Source: Phocaeicola vulgatus
GTDB lineage: Bacteria > Bacteroidota > Bacteroidia > Bacteroidales > Tannerellaceae
NCBI GenBank assembly: GCA_022009975.1
Contig: CP091733.1
Span: forward strand, 2,035,001-2,099,000
DNA length: 64,000 nt
Direction: 5' to 3'
A program made the position numbers and the translations under genes. Below the pieces are notes generated by a model, which saw only the letters and a program-made list of their open reading frames with translations, was not told the DNA's origin and ran no database searches. Within the stretch, counting starts at the first letter, position 1; each line of letters opens with the position of its first letter. Positions 19,214-29,757 of this stretch are shown in pieces.

Positions 19214-19750
19214 ATGGCACTACTTTCTTCATCACCCATCCGGTTCCGGGCGATTGAACCGGAAGACTTGGATATCCTTTATCGTTGGGAAAACAACACC
19301 GCCTTTTGGGAGGTCGGAGTGACATTGGCTCCTTTCTCCAAATACATATTGAAACAATACATCACCGAATCGCACAAAGACATTTACGAACTCCGCCAGG
19401 TCCGCTTTATCATCGAATTATCCGATACACAAACTCCGATTGGTTTGGCAGACCTCTTCGATTTCGACCCGCATAACAGCCGTGCAGCCATAGGAATCTT
19501 GATTGACACACCTTTTCAAAAGAAAGGTTATGCCAAACAAGCCTTAGCACTTTTGGAAGAATATGCTTTTTCATTCCTGAAAATACACCAATTATATGCA
19601 CATATCCCTGAAAAAAACCAAGCCAGCCTCCAATTGTTCTTAAAGTCGGGTTATGGCGAACATGGGATATTCAAAGAGTGGCTCCGCACCATCGACGGTT
19701 ATCAAGATGTCCGTCTCCTTCAAAAGATTAATTCAAATAAGGGTCTTTAG
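19214..19750 (+). CDS. GNAT-family N-acetyltransferase
   Basis: 178 residues of the RimJ/RimL-like GNAT type. It begins with the beta-1 strand IRFRAIEPEDLDILYRWEN and has the acetyl-CoA binding segment AAIGILIDTPFQKKGYAKQAL (Q/R-x-x-G-x-A), followed by LYAHIPEKNQASLQLFLKSGY. Close to spermidine/alanine acetyltransferases in layout; the substrate is unknown. Its end overlaps the convergent yqgE gene by 23 bases. Confidence 0.87.
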   Translation: MALLSSSPIRFRAIEPEDLDILYRWENNTAFWEVGVTLAPFSKYILKQYITESHKDIYELRQVRFIIELSDTQTPIGLADLFDFDPHNSRAAIGILIDTPFQKKGYAKQALALLEEYAFSFLKIHQLYAHIPEKNQASLQLFLKSGYGEHGIFKEWLRTIDGYQDVRLLQKINSNKGL

Positions 19751-20330
19751 GGAAATGTATCCATTGATGGTATTTCTCTCCTAATTGGAATACGGAGTGC
19801 TTCCATAACGATTCATCCGAATCATTCAAGACATGATTGTCATCAGGCATTCCGACAGCCCACGAATCCGCTTTGATTTCCTTCTTCAATTGCTGCGTTT
19901 CCCAGCCAGAGTATCCGATAAAGAACTTCACCTTATCGGCTATCTCGTTTCCCGCAAGGATGAATCTCTTCAGCATTTCAAAATCCCCATCAAAGAAAAG
20001 ATTGTCGGTTATCTGCACCGAGTTAGGAACAACCAAATCTCCCAACGAATGGATAAAGAAGAGCCGGTCGGAAGCAACCGGACCACCCAAATAGATAGGA
20101 ATATCCGGCAACTCCCGCAATTCCGGGATTACACTGTTTACCGTCAATGACGTTTTCTTATTCAAGATAAATCCTAAACTCCCAGTCTCCGTAGAATGCT
20201 CGACCAGCAAAACAACGGAGCGTTTAAAATAGCTGTCCTGAAGAAAAGGTTCAGAAATCAACAAACGCCCCGGTTTGGGTTGCAGGTCGTTATGGGATAT
20301 CTTAAATATATTGTTGTTGTTTTCAACCAT
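19728..20330 (-). CDS. YqgE/AlgH family protein (UPF0301)
   Basis: 200 residues with the UPF0301 pattern: PGRLLISEPFLQDSYFKRSV, VVLLVEHSTETGSLGFILNK, the PIYLGGPV strand and FFIGYSGWETQQLKKEI. Members are compact cytoplasmic proteins of uncertain, possibly regulatory, function. It starts 14 bases after the aminotransferase stop and overlaps the 3' end of the plus-strand GNAT gene. Confidence 0.93.
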   Translation of the reverse strand: MVENNNNIFKISHNDLQPKPGRLLISEPFLQDSYFKRSVVLLVEHSTETGSLGFILNKKTSLTVNSVIPELRELPDIPIYLGGPVASDRLFFIHSLGDLVVPNSVQITDNLFFDGDFEMLKRFILAGNEIADKVKFFIGYSGWETQQLKKEIKADSWAVGMPDDNHVLNDSDESLWKHSVFQLGEKYHQWIHFPKDPYLN

Positions 20331-20344
20331 ACGAATTAAATGAA

Positions 20345-21667
20345 TTAACGTTTTGTTTCATGATTCTCTTGGAACAATCGTACTCTTTCCTCTAACAATT
20401 CATATTGATGATCCTTGATGAAAGAGGTGCAGATTCTCAATCCTTCTTGCACACTGCCGGTCGTTCCCAATGAAATCGCACTGATGCCATAATAAATCAG
20501 CTCTTTCATCAGTTCACTCCCCGACATTCCTGGATAAGCGATGGTAAAATAGAAGCCATCCGCAATCGGCTCATCCAAATCGTGGTCGTACACAATCTTG
20601 AATCCGTGTTCCGTAAATATCTTCTTCAGCTTAGCCGCCCGCCTTCCATACTCCTTGATATCGGAAACGAAGTCAAGTTGCCCATCGGAAGCCGCTTTGA
20701 GCAAAGCTGCCAACGCATATTGTGCCGAATGGCAAGTCCCGGCAGAAAGGGCATACAACACCCGATGGATATAGACCGTACCGAACGTTCCTCCGCCATA
20801 ACGGGCTGTCAATCCCGGATAAGACTTTTGATACAATTTATCCGATATCGCCGCAAAACCTATGCGTTGTCCGGCATAACTGAACGCCTTCGAACCAGAA
20901 ATATGCAAAATATAATTGTCGGTATAACGGGCAACAGAGGCTTGGAAAGGAGGTTGGAACGGTTTGCCCAACTCTTTTCGGAAATCCATGGCAAAATAGG
21001 CCAAGTCCTCGATGACAATCACATCATACTTGTTTGCCATCTCGCCTATGATTTGCAACTCCTCTTCCGTCAAACAGAACCAAGCCGGATTGTTCGGGTT
21101 GGAATAGACAAGAGCCGCAATATTGCCTTGGCTCAAATACTCCTCCAGTTTAGTCCGCAACTTATCTCCCCTGAAATCATACACATCAAATGAAGCATAG
21201 TTGTATCCCATCACCTTAATCTGCTGTTTCTGCACAGGGAAACCGGGGTCGATGAACAGGATCGTATCTCTTCCCGGCACGCATTGGCCGCACACTAAAA
21301 ACGAAGCGAAAGTTCCTTGCATGGAACCAGAGACAGGCACGCATCCTGACGGAGACACATCAATATCAATAAAAGCCTTGATAAACCGGGAGGCTTCCTT
21401 CTTTAAATCAGACAGACCATTGATGTTGGGATAAATCGCAGCAATCCCCTGCTTCAACGCATTAATCTCCGCATCCACCCCCACTTGGGAAGGTTTTAAT
21501 CCAGGAACACCCATTTCCATGTGTATAAATTCCTTGTGGGTGCGTTGTTCCAGCTCAGTTGAAATGGCCACTACTTCTCGAATCGTCGCTTTGCCGAAAT
21601 CGGGCAAATGGTAACTTGCTATTACCTCTTCTGCTACTTGGTAGTCAATCGGGGTGTTTTTCATCAT
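20345..21667 (-). CDS. PLP-dependent class I/II aminotransferase
   Basis: 440 residues from ATG 21665-21667; a longer reading to 21691 adds only YKFKSNR-type sequence and would begin inside the 5' leader. Fold-type I residues are visible: NPNNPAW for substrate/PLP binding, ViEDLAYF with the Asp that contacts the pyridine nitrogen, and the Schiff-base Lys in HISGSKAFSYAGQRIG. C-terminal RICTSF supplies the carboxylate-binding Arg. The substrate amino acid is not clear. A -7 box TATATTTG is 30 bases upstream. Confidence 0.9.
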   Translation of the reverse strand: MMKNTPIDYQVAEEVIASYHLPDFGKATIREVVAISTELEQRTHKEFIHMEMGVPGLKPSQVGVDAEINALKQGIAAIYPNINGLSDLKKEASRFIKAFIDIDVSPSGCVPVSGSMQGTFASFLVCGQCVPGRDTILFIDPGFPVQKQQIKVMGYNYASFDVYDFRGDKLRTKLEEYLSQGNIAALVYSNPNNPAWFCLTEEELQIIGEMANKYDVIVIEDLAYFAMDFRKELGKPFQPPFQASVARYTDNYILHISGSKAFSYAGQRIGFAAISDKLYQKSYPGLTARYGGGTFGTVYIHRVLYALSAGTCHSAQYALAALLKAASDGQLDFVSDIKEYGRRAAKLKKIFTEHGFKIVYDHDLDEPIADGFYFTIAYPGMSGSELMKELIYYGISAISLGTTGSVQEGLRICTSFIKDHQYELLEERVRLFQENHETKR

Positions 21668-21696
21668 TCTGTTCGATTTAAATTTATACAATCCTA

Positions 21697-21795
21697 CAAA
21701 TATATAACTTTATTCTAATAAAACTACGATTATCCTTTTTTTCCGATAAAAATCATACATAATAGCACTTTTTACATTCATAGTTACTACTTTTG
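21697..21795. promoter_or_regulatory. divergent promoters (aminotransferase / GNAT-nitrilase)
   Basis: Plus-strand CAAATATA at 21697-21704 is TATATTTG on the minus strand for the aminotransferase. TACTTTTG at 21788-21795 is the plus-strand -7 box, 22 bases before the GNAT-nitrilase ATG. Confidence 0.5.
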
Positions 21796-21816
21796 TAGGG
21801 TTTTAAAAAGATAGTG

Positions 21817-23355
21817 ATGGAACAACATTCTCAAAACATTAACAAAGTTACCGTACGCCCGCTGCAAATGGCGGATTACAAACAGTTGGCCCAGTCATTC
21901 AAAAGAGTTTATTCAGATGGGTCAGACGTCTTTTGGACGAAAGAGCAGATAGAAAAACTTTTGACCATTTTCCCGGAAGGACAGGTTGTCACCGTGGTGG
22001 ACAATAAAATCGTTGGTTGCGCACTCTCTATCATCGTAGATTATGACCGCGTTAAAAATGACCATACTTATGCGGATGTCACTGGCAAAGAGACATTCAA
22101 CACACACAACCCCAAAGGAAACATCTTGTATGGAATCGAAGTGTTCATTCATCCGGACTATAGAGGCCTCCGCTTGGCTCGACGAATGTATGAATACCGC
22201 AAAGAGTTGTGCGAGAGCTTGAACTTGAAAGCGATTATGTTTGGAGGCAGAATCCCAAACTATCACTTATACGCAGACTCCATGCGCCCGAAAGAATATA
22301 TCGACAAGGTGCGTAAAAAGGAGATTTTCGACCCCGTATTGACATTCCAGTTGTCCAATGACTTCCACGTCCGCAAAGTAATGACCAATTACTTGCCGAA
22401 CGATGAAGAGTCCAAGCATTATGCGACATTGCTGCAATGGGACAATATCTATTACCAGCCCAAACCGGAAATCATCTCCACCAAGACAACCGTCCGTGTC
22501 GGTTTGGTACAATGGCAAATGCGCCCGTACAAGAGCCTGAACGATGTGTTCGAACAGGTGGAATTCTTCGTGGATGCCGTTTCTGATTACAAGAGCGACT
22601 TCGTTTTGTTCCCGGAATATTTCAATGCTCCATTGATGGCTAAGTTCAACGACAAAAGTGAATCCGAAGCTATTCGTGAATTGGCGCAATACACCGACGA
22701 AATGCGCAAACGCTTCATCGAATTGGCAATCAGTTACAATATCAATATCATCACAGGCAGTATGCCGCAAATCCGAGAAGACGGTTTATACAACGTTGGT
22801 TTCCTTTGCAGGAGGGATGGATCTTATGAGACCTATGAAAAGATTCATATCACCCCGGATGAAGCCAAAAGTTGGGGACTTTCGGGAGGCAAAATGGTAC
22901 AGACATTCGAGACGGACTGTGCAAAGATTGGTATCTTGATTTGTTATGATGTGGAATTTCCTGAGCTGTCCCGCATCATGGGTGACCAAGGCATGCAGAT
23001 TTTGTTCGTACCTTTCCTGACCGATACACAAAACGCTTACTCCCGTGTCAAAGTTTGCGCCCACGCCCGTGCCATCGAGAACGAATGTTTCGTTGTGATT
23101 GCCGGTAGTGTCGGCAACTTGCCACGCGTACATAATATGGACATACAATATGCCCAGTCCGGAGTGTTTACGCCTTGTGACTTTGGTTTCCCAACTGATG
23201 GCAAACGCGCCGAGGCAACACCAAACACCGAAATGATTTTGGTTTCGGATGTGGACTTGAACCTATTGAACGAATTGCATACGTATGGAAGTGTCCGCAA
23301 CTTGAGAGACCGTAGGCACGACCTGTACGAAGTACGTTTAAAGAATAAGAAGTAA
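21817..23355 (+). CDS. Fusion of GNAT acetyltransferase and carbon-nitrogen hydrolase
   Basis: 512 residues from ATG 21817 (a GTG precedes it directly). Residues about 1-215 are a GNAT domain (VTVRPLQMADYKQLAQSF; IEVFIHPDYRGLRLARRMYEYR for acetyl-CoA). Residues about 225-510 are a nitrilase-superfamily domain (VRVGLVQWQMRP) with the triad Glu in FVLFPEYFNAPL, Lys in YEKIHITPDE and Cys in GILICYDVEFPELSR. Such fusions are known in several bacteria, but the reaction is not settled; an amide acylation-hydrolysis couple is possible. It is 26 bases upstream of radA on the same strand. Confidence 0.92.
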   Translation: MEQHSQNINKVTVRPLQMADYKQLAQSFKRVYSDGSDVFWTKEQIEKLLTIFPEGQVVTVVDNKIVGCALSIIVDYDRVKNDHTYADVTGKETFNTHNPKGNILYGIEVFIHPDYRGLRLARRMYEYRKELCESLNLKAIMFGGRIPNYHLYADSMRPKEYIDKVRKKEIFDPVLTFQLSNDFHVRKVMTNYLPNDEESKHYATLLQWDNIYYQPKPEIISTKTTVRVGLVQWQMRPYKSLNDVFEQVEFFVDAVSDYKSDFVLFPEYFNAPLMAKFNDKSESEAIRELAQYTDEMRKRFIELAISYNINIITGSMPQIREDGLYNVGFLCRRDGSYETYEKIHITPDEAKSWGLSGGKMVQTFETDCAKIGILICYDVEFPELSRIMGDQGMQILFVPFLTDTQNAYSRVKVCAHARAIENECFVVIAGSVGNLPRVHNMDIQYAQSGVFTPCDFGFPTDGKRAEATPNTEMILVSDVDLNLLNELHTYGSVRNLRDRRHDLYEVRLKNKK

Positions 23356-23381
23356 ATCGACAATAAGAGTATCTCTGACAC

Positions 23382-24758
23382 ATGGCTAAGACAAAAACAG
23401 TATATATTTGCTCCAACTGCGGAGCCGATTCCCCCAAATGGATTGGTAAATGCCCCAATTGCGGGGAGTGGAACACCTATGTGGAAGAGACAGTCGTGAA
23501 AGAGTCACCAGCGGCTCGAAGGGGAGCCGCTGCCTTTTCCTCCTCAACCAAGCCCCGTCCTGTTCTGCTCCGTGATATCTCAGCTGAAAAAGAAGAACGG
23601 TTGGACATGAAGGATGAAGAGCTGAACCGTGTGTTAGGAGGCGGATTAGTCCGCGGTTCCTTAGTCCTGATTGGTGGAGAACCGGGCATTGGCAAATCCA
23701 CCCTGATTTTACAAACGGTATTGAAACTGCCGGAGCTGCGTGTCCTTTATGTGTCTGGTGAAGAGAGCAGCAAACAGCTGAAGATGCGTGCCGACCGCAT
23801 CGACCCTGACAACCAAAATTGTTTGATCCTGTGCGAGACCAACTTGGAACAAATCTTCGCCCATGTCGAAAACGTCAAACCGGATTTACTTGTGGTAGAC
23901 TCCATCCAAACGGTTTTCACGGAGAATGTGGAATCTTCCCCAGGAAGCATTACGCAAGTGAGGGAATGTAGCGCAGCCATTCTCAAATATGCAAAAGAGA
24001 GCGGCGTTCCGGTGTTGCTCATTGGGCATATAAACAAAGAGGGAAGCATTGCAGGTCCCAAAGTGTTGGAACATATAGTGGATACGGTCTTGCAGTTTGA
24101 AGGCGACCAGCACTATATGTACAGGATTTTACGAAGCATCAAGAATCGTTTTGGAAGCACTGCCGAATTGGGCATTTATGAAATGCGCCAAGACGGATTA
24201 AGACAAGTGAGCAACCCTTCCGAGTTACTGTTGACACAAAACCATGAAGGTCTAAGCGGAGTGGCAATTGCCGCAGCCATTGAAGGAATACGCCCTTTCT
24301 TGATTGAAACACAAGCATTGGTCAGCACAGCCGTTTATGGGACACCCCAACGAAGTGCCACCGGGTTTGACATCCGTAGGATGAATATGCTTTTGGCTGT
24401 TTTGGAAAAACGAGCCGGATTCAAATTGGCGCAGAAAGATGTTTTCCTCAACATTGCCGGTGGATTGCGTGTCAACGATCCTGCCATAGATTTGGCAGTC
24501 TTGAGTGCGATACTTTCTTCCAGTTTGGATATCTCCATTGAAACCGGAGTATGTATGGCTGGGGAAATCGGGCTTTCCGGGGAAATCCGTCCCGTCAATC
24601 GAATAGAACAACGAATAATGGAAGCCGAAAAATTGGGATTCTCACGGATTATCATTCCGTTCAACAACCTGAAAGAATTCAACGCATCCCCGAAAAGCTG
24701 CATAGAAATTGTACAAGTCCGCAAAGTAGAAGAGGCTTTTCGCCAGTTATTCGGTTAA
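23382..24758 (+). CDS. radA: DNA repair protein RadA
   Basis: 458 residues. RadA is a RecA-related helicase that drives branch migration of recombination intermediates. It shows the N-terminal four-Cys zinc finger (CSNCGADSPKWIGKCPNCGEW), Walker A GGEPGIGKSTL, the RadA-specific KNRFGST motif, and a C-terminal Lon-protease-like domain (DVFLNIAGGLRVNDPAIDLA; GEIGLSGEIRPV) without peptidase function. Length and motifs are complete. Confidence 0.97.
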   Translation: MAKTKTVYICSNCGADSPKWIGKCPNCGEWNTYVEETVVKESPAARRGAAAFSSSTKPRPVLLRDISAEKEERLDMKDEELNRVLGGGLVRGSLVLIGGEPGIGKSTLILQTVLKLPELRVLYVSGEESSKQLKMRADRIDPDNQNCLILCETNLEQIFAHVENVKPDLLVVDSIQTVFTENVESSPGSITQVRECSAAILKYAKESGVPVLLIGHINKEGSIAGPKVLEHIVDTVLQFEGDQHYMYRILRSIKNRFGSTAELGIYEMRQDGLRQVSNPSELLLTQNHEGLSGVAIAAAIEGIRPFLIETQALVSTAVYGTPQRSATGFDIRRMNMLLAVLEKRAGFKLAQKDVFLNIAGGLRVNDPAIDLAVLSAILSSSLDISIETGVCMAGEIGLSGEIRPVNRIEQRIMEAEKLGFSRIIIPFNNLKEFNASPKSCIEIVQVRKVEEAFRQLFG

Positions 24759-24839
24759 TAAATCTTTTTTTTCGGGAGAGCAAAGGAAATAAGCCATAAA
24801 TATTGTATTTTGGCACAATCAATAGCCACATTTAAAAGC

Positions 24840-24847
24840 TATCTTTG
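24840..24847 (+). promoter_or_regulatory. -7 box of the DUF5686 gene
   Basis: TATCTTTG matches TAnnTTTG and lies 27 bases before the ATG at 24874. A clear -33 element at the usual spacing is not seen. Confidence 0.55.
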
Positions 24848-24873
24848 CACCGTTTTTTAGTGAATTCGAATAA

Positions 24874-27426
24874 ATGGGAAAAAAATTATATGTCTTATTC
24901 GTTTTGTCCTTTGTCTCTTTATGTATGTTCGGGCAAAACACAACAATCAAAGGTTTTGTAAAAGATTCGGTCTCTGGCGAACCGCTTCCTTATGTTTCCA
25001 TCCTCTTTGTAGGAACAACATCGGGAACAACTACCAATGAAAGCGGACAGTTCTCCTACTCAGTGAAAACCTCCTCCAACGAGGTTGAATTTTCTTATAT
25101 GGGTTACCATACCAAAAAGGTAAAAGTGGTAAAAGGCAAGACCAATACGTTAAACATACTTCTTGCCTCAACAGACATTGCTTTGAATGAAGTGGTAATC
25201 AAACCTAAAAAGGAGCACTACAAGAAGAAAGATAATCCGGCTGTCGCTTTTGTGAAAAAGATGATTGAATCGCGTGATAGCAATTCTCCTCGCAATCATG
25301 ATTTTTATAGTTATGACGAATATGAGAAGATTACATTCGGCATGGACGACTATCAACCTAAACAGAAAGCAAATGGGAAAAAGAGCAAATTTGATTTCCT
25401 TACCGATTTTGTTGATACGCTTGAAACAGGTACAACCGTCCTTCCTCTTTCTGAAAAGGAACGAATGATGACTGTCTATTATCGCAAAGATCCAAAAAGC
25501 GAGAAACAGTTGTTGCGTGCCAACCAGTCGGCTGGTATCGATGAAATATTGTCAAGGGACGAAGTGCAGAAGTTCTTAAACGAAGTATTCCGTGAAATTG
25601 ATATTTTCCAAAATAACATTCCTCTCTTCTTGCAACGCTTTGTCAGTCCTCTCTCCCGCATCGGACCGGACTACTACAAATATTATTTGTTGGACACTGT
25701 GGAAGTGGCTGGCGTGAAATGCCAAGATTTGGGATTTGTCCCGTTTAACTCCGAGACATTCGGTTTTACCGGACACCTGTTCGTGGCTCTTGACTCCACC
25801 TATTTCGTCGAGAAAGTCATTATGAATGTCCCGAAGGACATTAACTTGAACTTTGTCCACGGTATGCGTATCGAACAACGCTTCAAGCGCACGGAAGATG
25901 GCACACGATTGAAAATGAAAGATGATATCGCTGTTAATTTCAAGATAACAGAGAAGTCCAAAGGCATGATGGCTCGACGAATGACCGTCTATAGCAATCA
26001 TAGTTTTGATGCACCGGATGAACAGGTGATGAACTATTTCTCGAATGATGCGCCGGTTATTGTGGAGAAATTCGCATATAACCGAGACAAAGAATATTGG
26101 AGGGAAAACAGGCCTTCGGAAGGTGTGAAGAAAAACCCGAACACTGTGGCTGCGATGATGGCGAAGTTCCGGGCTATCCCTGTGTTCCATCTGACAGAGC
26201 AGATTGTTTCGGTTTTGGTCAACGGATACATTCCTACCAATACCATTCCGGAAAAGAACAAGTTTGAGATTGGCCCGATGAATACACTTATCAGTGGAAA
26301 CAGCATTGAAGGCGCACGTATCCGTACAGGTGGAACAACGACCACTACATTCAATAAACGATGGACATTGGAAGGTTATGCTGCATACGGAACCAAAGAC
26401 CGTGAATGGAAATATGACGGGATCGTGGAATACTCTTTCATTGATAAGAAGCAATACCGCAAAGAGTTCCCAGTCCATTCCATCCGTGCGGAATACCAAT
26501 ATGACATCAACCAATTAGGACAGCATTATTTATATACCAACAAAGATAATGTCTTCCTCTCTTGGAAACGTCAGAAAGATACAAGGGCAACTTATTTACG
26601 CAAAGCGGAATTGACTTATACAAACGAGCATTACAATGGTATTTCCTATTATGCTGTCTTAAGGAACAAGCGGGAATATTCGACACCGTTTACCGAGTTT
26701 AACAAAATCGGTGCAGATGGTTCCATCCAACCGCTTAAGCACTATGACATGTCGGAAATAGAGTTGAATTTCCGTTATGCCTATAATGAGAAGTTCTATC
26801 AAACTCGTGATATTCGTTATCCGATTACTTTGATGCGCTCATATTCAGTGTGAACCATATAATGGCAAAGAAAGGGCTTTTAGGTTCTTCCTATAATTAC
26901 CAGCGCACGGAAATAGGAATCCAAAAACGTTTTTGGTTTTCTGCTTTCGGCTATGTGGATTTGATTACCAAAGCTGGAAAGGTTTGGTCGAAGGTGCCTT
27001 ATCCATTGTTATTCCTGCCGAATGCCAACTTGTCTTATACGGTTCAGCCGGAGTCTTACACCAATATGAATGCGATGGAGTTCTTGAGCGATGAATATGC
27101 TTCTTGGGACTTCACCTATTATATGAACGGAAACTTATTGAACCGCCTGCCTTTGATTAAAATTAAAATGGCGTGAGGTGTTTGCGTTCCGTGGTCTATG
27201 GGGACATTTGACCGACAAAAACAATCCGGCTATTGACCCGGAAGGACTTTACCAATTCCCTGAAAACTCATTCACGTTGGGTAAAGAGCCTTATATGGAA
27301 GCCAGTGTGGGTATTGAAAACATATTCAAGTTCTTGCGCTTAGATTATGTTTGGCGTCTTAACTACCGGGACAATCCGGGCATCCAAGAGCGAGGAATCC
27401 GCTTCAGAATGAAAATGTCATTCTAA
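24874..27426 (+). CDS. DUF5686 family protein with carboxypeptidase-like N-terminal domain (two apparent frameshifts)
   Basis: About 850 residues after correction. A signal peptide (LYVLFVLSFVSLCMFGQ) precedes a carboxypeptidase-regulatory-like beta-sandwich (TIKGFVKDSVSGEPLPYVSI), the domain that also heads TonB-linked receptors. The long remainder matches DUF5686 and ends in a series of amphipathic strands with a terminal Phe (RFRMKMSF), so an outer-membrane barrel is likely. Frames change near 26829 (one more T gives ITFDALIFSVNHIMA) and near 27155-27158 (A-run; gives KLKWREVFAFRG). The shifts cancel and length is sensible. A clear terminator follows. Function unknown. Confidence 0.85.
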
Positions 27427-27437
27427 AACGAATATAT

Positions 27438-27476
27438 AAAAGGGCTGTATCAAATGATGTTGATGCAGCCCCTTTT
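27438..27476 (+). terminator. terminator after the DUF5686 gene
   Basis: Inverted repeat AAAGGGGCTG-type: AAAGGGCTG (about 27439-27447) pairs with CAGCCCCTTT (27466-27475), with T-rich tail and additional ATCA/TGAT pairing. Confidence 0.8.
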
Positions 27477-27478
27477 TA

Positions 27479-27557
27479 TTTCTCCTCTGCAACGAGTCTC
27501 TTAAAACACCGTTTTAATACTGTTTTAATACTGTTTAAACGGCGTTTAAATAGCAAC
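27479..27557 (+). repeat. 79-bp direct repeat, copy 1
   Basis: Begins TTTCTCCTCTGCAACGAG and ends GTTTAAATAGCAAC, with iterated ACTGTTTTAAT in between. It differs from copy 2 (30317-30395) at one position and more from copy 3 (37452-37530). Same orientation in all three. Confidence 0.88.
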
Positions 27558-27585
27558 AACAAATTCCATTCTGCTTTGCAACTCC

Positions 27586-29738
27586 TTATTTTCCACTGAA
27601 CCTTCCGGTCACACCTGTACTACTATGCACCTTGGCTTTCTCCCGTATCTGCTTACCAAAAGAGTATGACAGGCTCAAACTAACGGAAGTCCGGAACGTG
27701 TGATCCTTATACCGGGTCGTCATTCCATCATTGGAATAATAAGTTCCGGTAGGAGATATGGGAATGATATTATACATATAAAGACCAACACCCAATTTGC
27801 CATCCAACAACGAATAGTTCAAGCCTCCCCGCAAAAAACCATAAGCATCAAGCTTCTCAAACGGAGTTTTTCTCGGTGTCACCACACTGCCGAAAAGAGA
27901 GCCCGTAAAACGTTGTTGTTTGTCAAAGATAAACGAAAGCTGCATCATTTGGCTATATTGTGTGTTCTTGTTGACTCTGCCTTCAAACCCTTTTATCATT
28001 TTAGGATCATTATGAGTAAACGAACCTATCAGGGTTGCTTTCATCCAACGAAAAAGACTCCAATTCAACATATACCCCAACTGTAACGACTTCTGTTCGT
28101 ATGCGTTCTCCCATTTGTACAAGGAAGTTCCATCCGCAGTCATCTTCAATACCTCGGCTATCTGGTCATTGGATGCAGAATATGCTGCATTCAAACGGGC
28201 AAATCCTTTGGAAAAGCTCTTTTGACAGGAAAGCTCCACCTTGTTGAAATAGCTTGGCCGAAGTGTCGGAGTTCCCTCCCGTGCCACATACGGACTACTA
28301 TACAAACGGAACGGATTCAGGTAAGACATCCAAGGACGGATTATCGAACCGATATAAGCCAACTCCAGCTGATTTGTTTCTCTGAAGCGATAGGAAAGCC
28401 TCATGTCAGGAAACAAACGTCCGTAATTATCATCTTCTTTTTGTACATAATCGGAAACGCCTTGGGTAAAAGTATATTCATAACGTCCACCCAAACGCAT
28501 ATCCAAGCATCCAAAGAACGTATGCGTCAATACAACGTAAGCCGCCAAGCAATCCTCATCGTAATCAAAATGGTTGTCTTGCGTATCCATATTCGTATAG
28601 TCATACATGCTCTCATTAACAATAGAGCTGAATGAGCCTTTTGTTCCCATCTTCAGCATATATTGTGATGGCAAATGGAAAGTTTGGTCAAATGCAAAAC
28701 TGACCCCTCTCATGTGACGCCATTCCTGATTTAAGAAATGATAGTTGTCCTCTACCAAAATATTGTCCAATGCATCATATAAATCAGAGGTAAAACGGTA
28801 ATCCACCTCTTTTCTCTGGTTGTAATAGTCAACGATTAACTGGGAATTAGCTTTATCGCTCCATTTGCGGTCAATATAGACACTGGCATTCCAATTGCGT
28901 TGGGGCTGTTTTTGACGGAAGGTGGACAATTGCTTCTCACCAGAAGCATCCAACAGGTGCGAGAAGATATGGTCTGTCCCATGATTCCGCCCATGATTGT
29001 CTGAAAAGGAAGCATCTACACTTATGACGGAACGGCTATCAAGCGTATAATCCATCCCAAATGGGCACGCCACTCCCTTTGCTTGTCCCAAGTCTCGGAG
29101 CGGCTATCTCTCCGTATATTTGTGTAATAATATTCATTGGTTTGCCAACCATATTCATTTACATGATTATAACCTACACTCAATACAGAAGTGAATCTTT
29201 TCCGGTTATATTTCAAATTTAAACCTGTCTCATTGGAGACATTATCCGAAACGGTAAAACTGTTTGACACATCACCTCCGACAAAGTTCTCCTTTGGTTT
29301 GTCCAAAATGATATTGAGAATACCAAAATTTCCGGATGCATCATATTCCGCTCCGGTATGATAAATTACCTCTATTTTCTTTATCTCCGAAGCACTGTAA
29401 GAACTCAACAAATTAGAAATCTGGTTGTCTGGAATCTGCTTCAACCGACCATTTATCATCACTTTCAGACCACCTTTCCCAATGATGCTGACATTTTCCT
29501 TGTTCACGATAACCCCGGGCACATCCCGCAGCACTTCTTTCAAAGTATTCTTTCCATTGCGGATCTGGGTAGCATCCACCACATACCGGTCAGATTTCAG
29601 GGTTATCAATTTCTTGTCCGCCTTCACCATTACTTCTTGCAGCAATATCGAATCCGAAACTGCCACCTCTTCCCTCTTTTCCTGTGCATACACAAGTAAA
29701 GAACAACAGCATAACAGAAATACGATTAGATGTTTCAT
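27586..29738 (-). CDS. Outer-membrane beta-barrel (TonB-receptor-like) protein 1 (one apparent frameshift)
   Basis: About 717 residues from ATG 29736-29738. Signal peptide MKHLIVFLLCCCSLLVYAQ. A plug-like domain (VMVKADKKLITLKSDRYVV, LREVPGV-like LRDVPGVIVNKENVSIIGKG, IKKIEVIYHTGAEYDASG) precedes a long barrel, the layout of the Bacteroidetes outer_membrane_beta-barrel_3 family. There is no carboxypeptidase-like N-terminal domain, unlike its neighbour at 33098. The frame breaks at HLGWIIRL; one more A near 29055 gives HLGMDYTLDSRSVISV. It lies directly downstream of a truncated regulator copy. Ligand unknown; a role in peptide uptake or export is possible from context. Confidence 0.82.
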
Positions 29739-29757
29739 AGCAACACGAATTATATAT

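Noticed and set aside
25576..26514. 312-codon frame antisense to the DUF5686 gene
   Set aside because: It is a shadow: His/Cys-rich, no family, and the plus-strand frame has a signal peptide and known domains.
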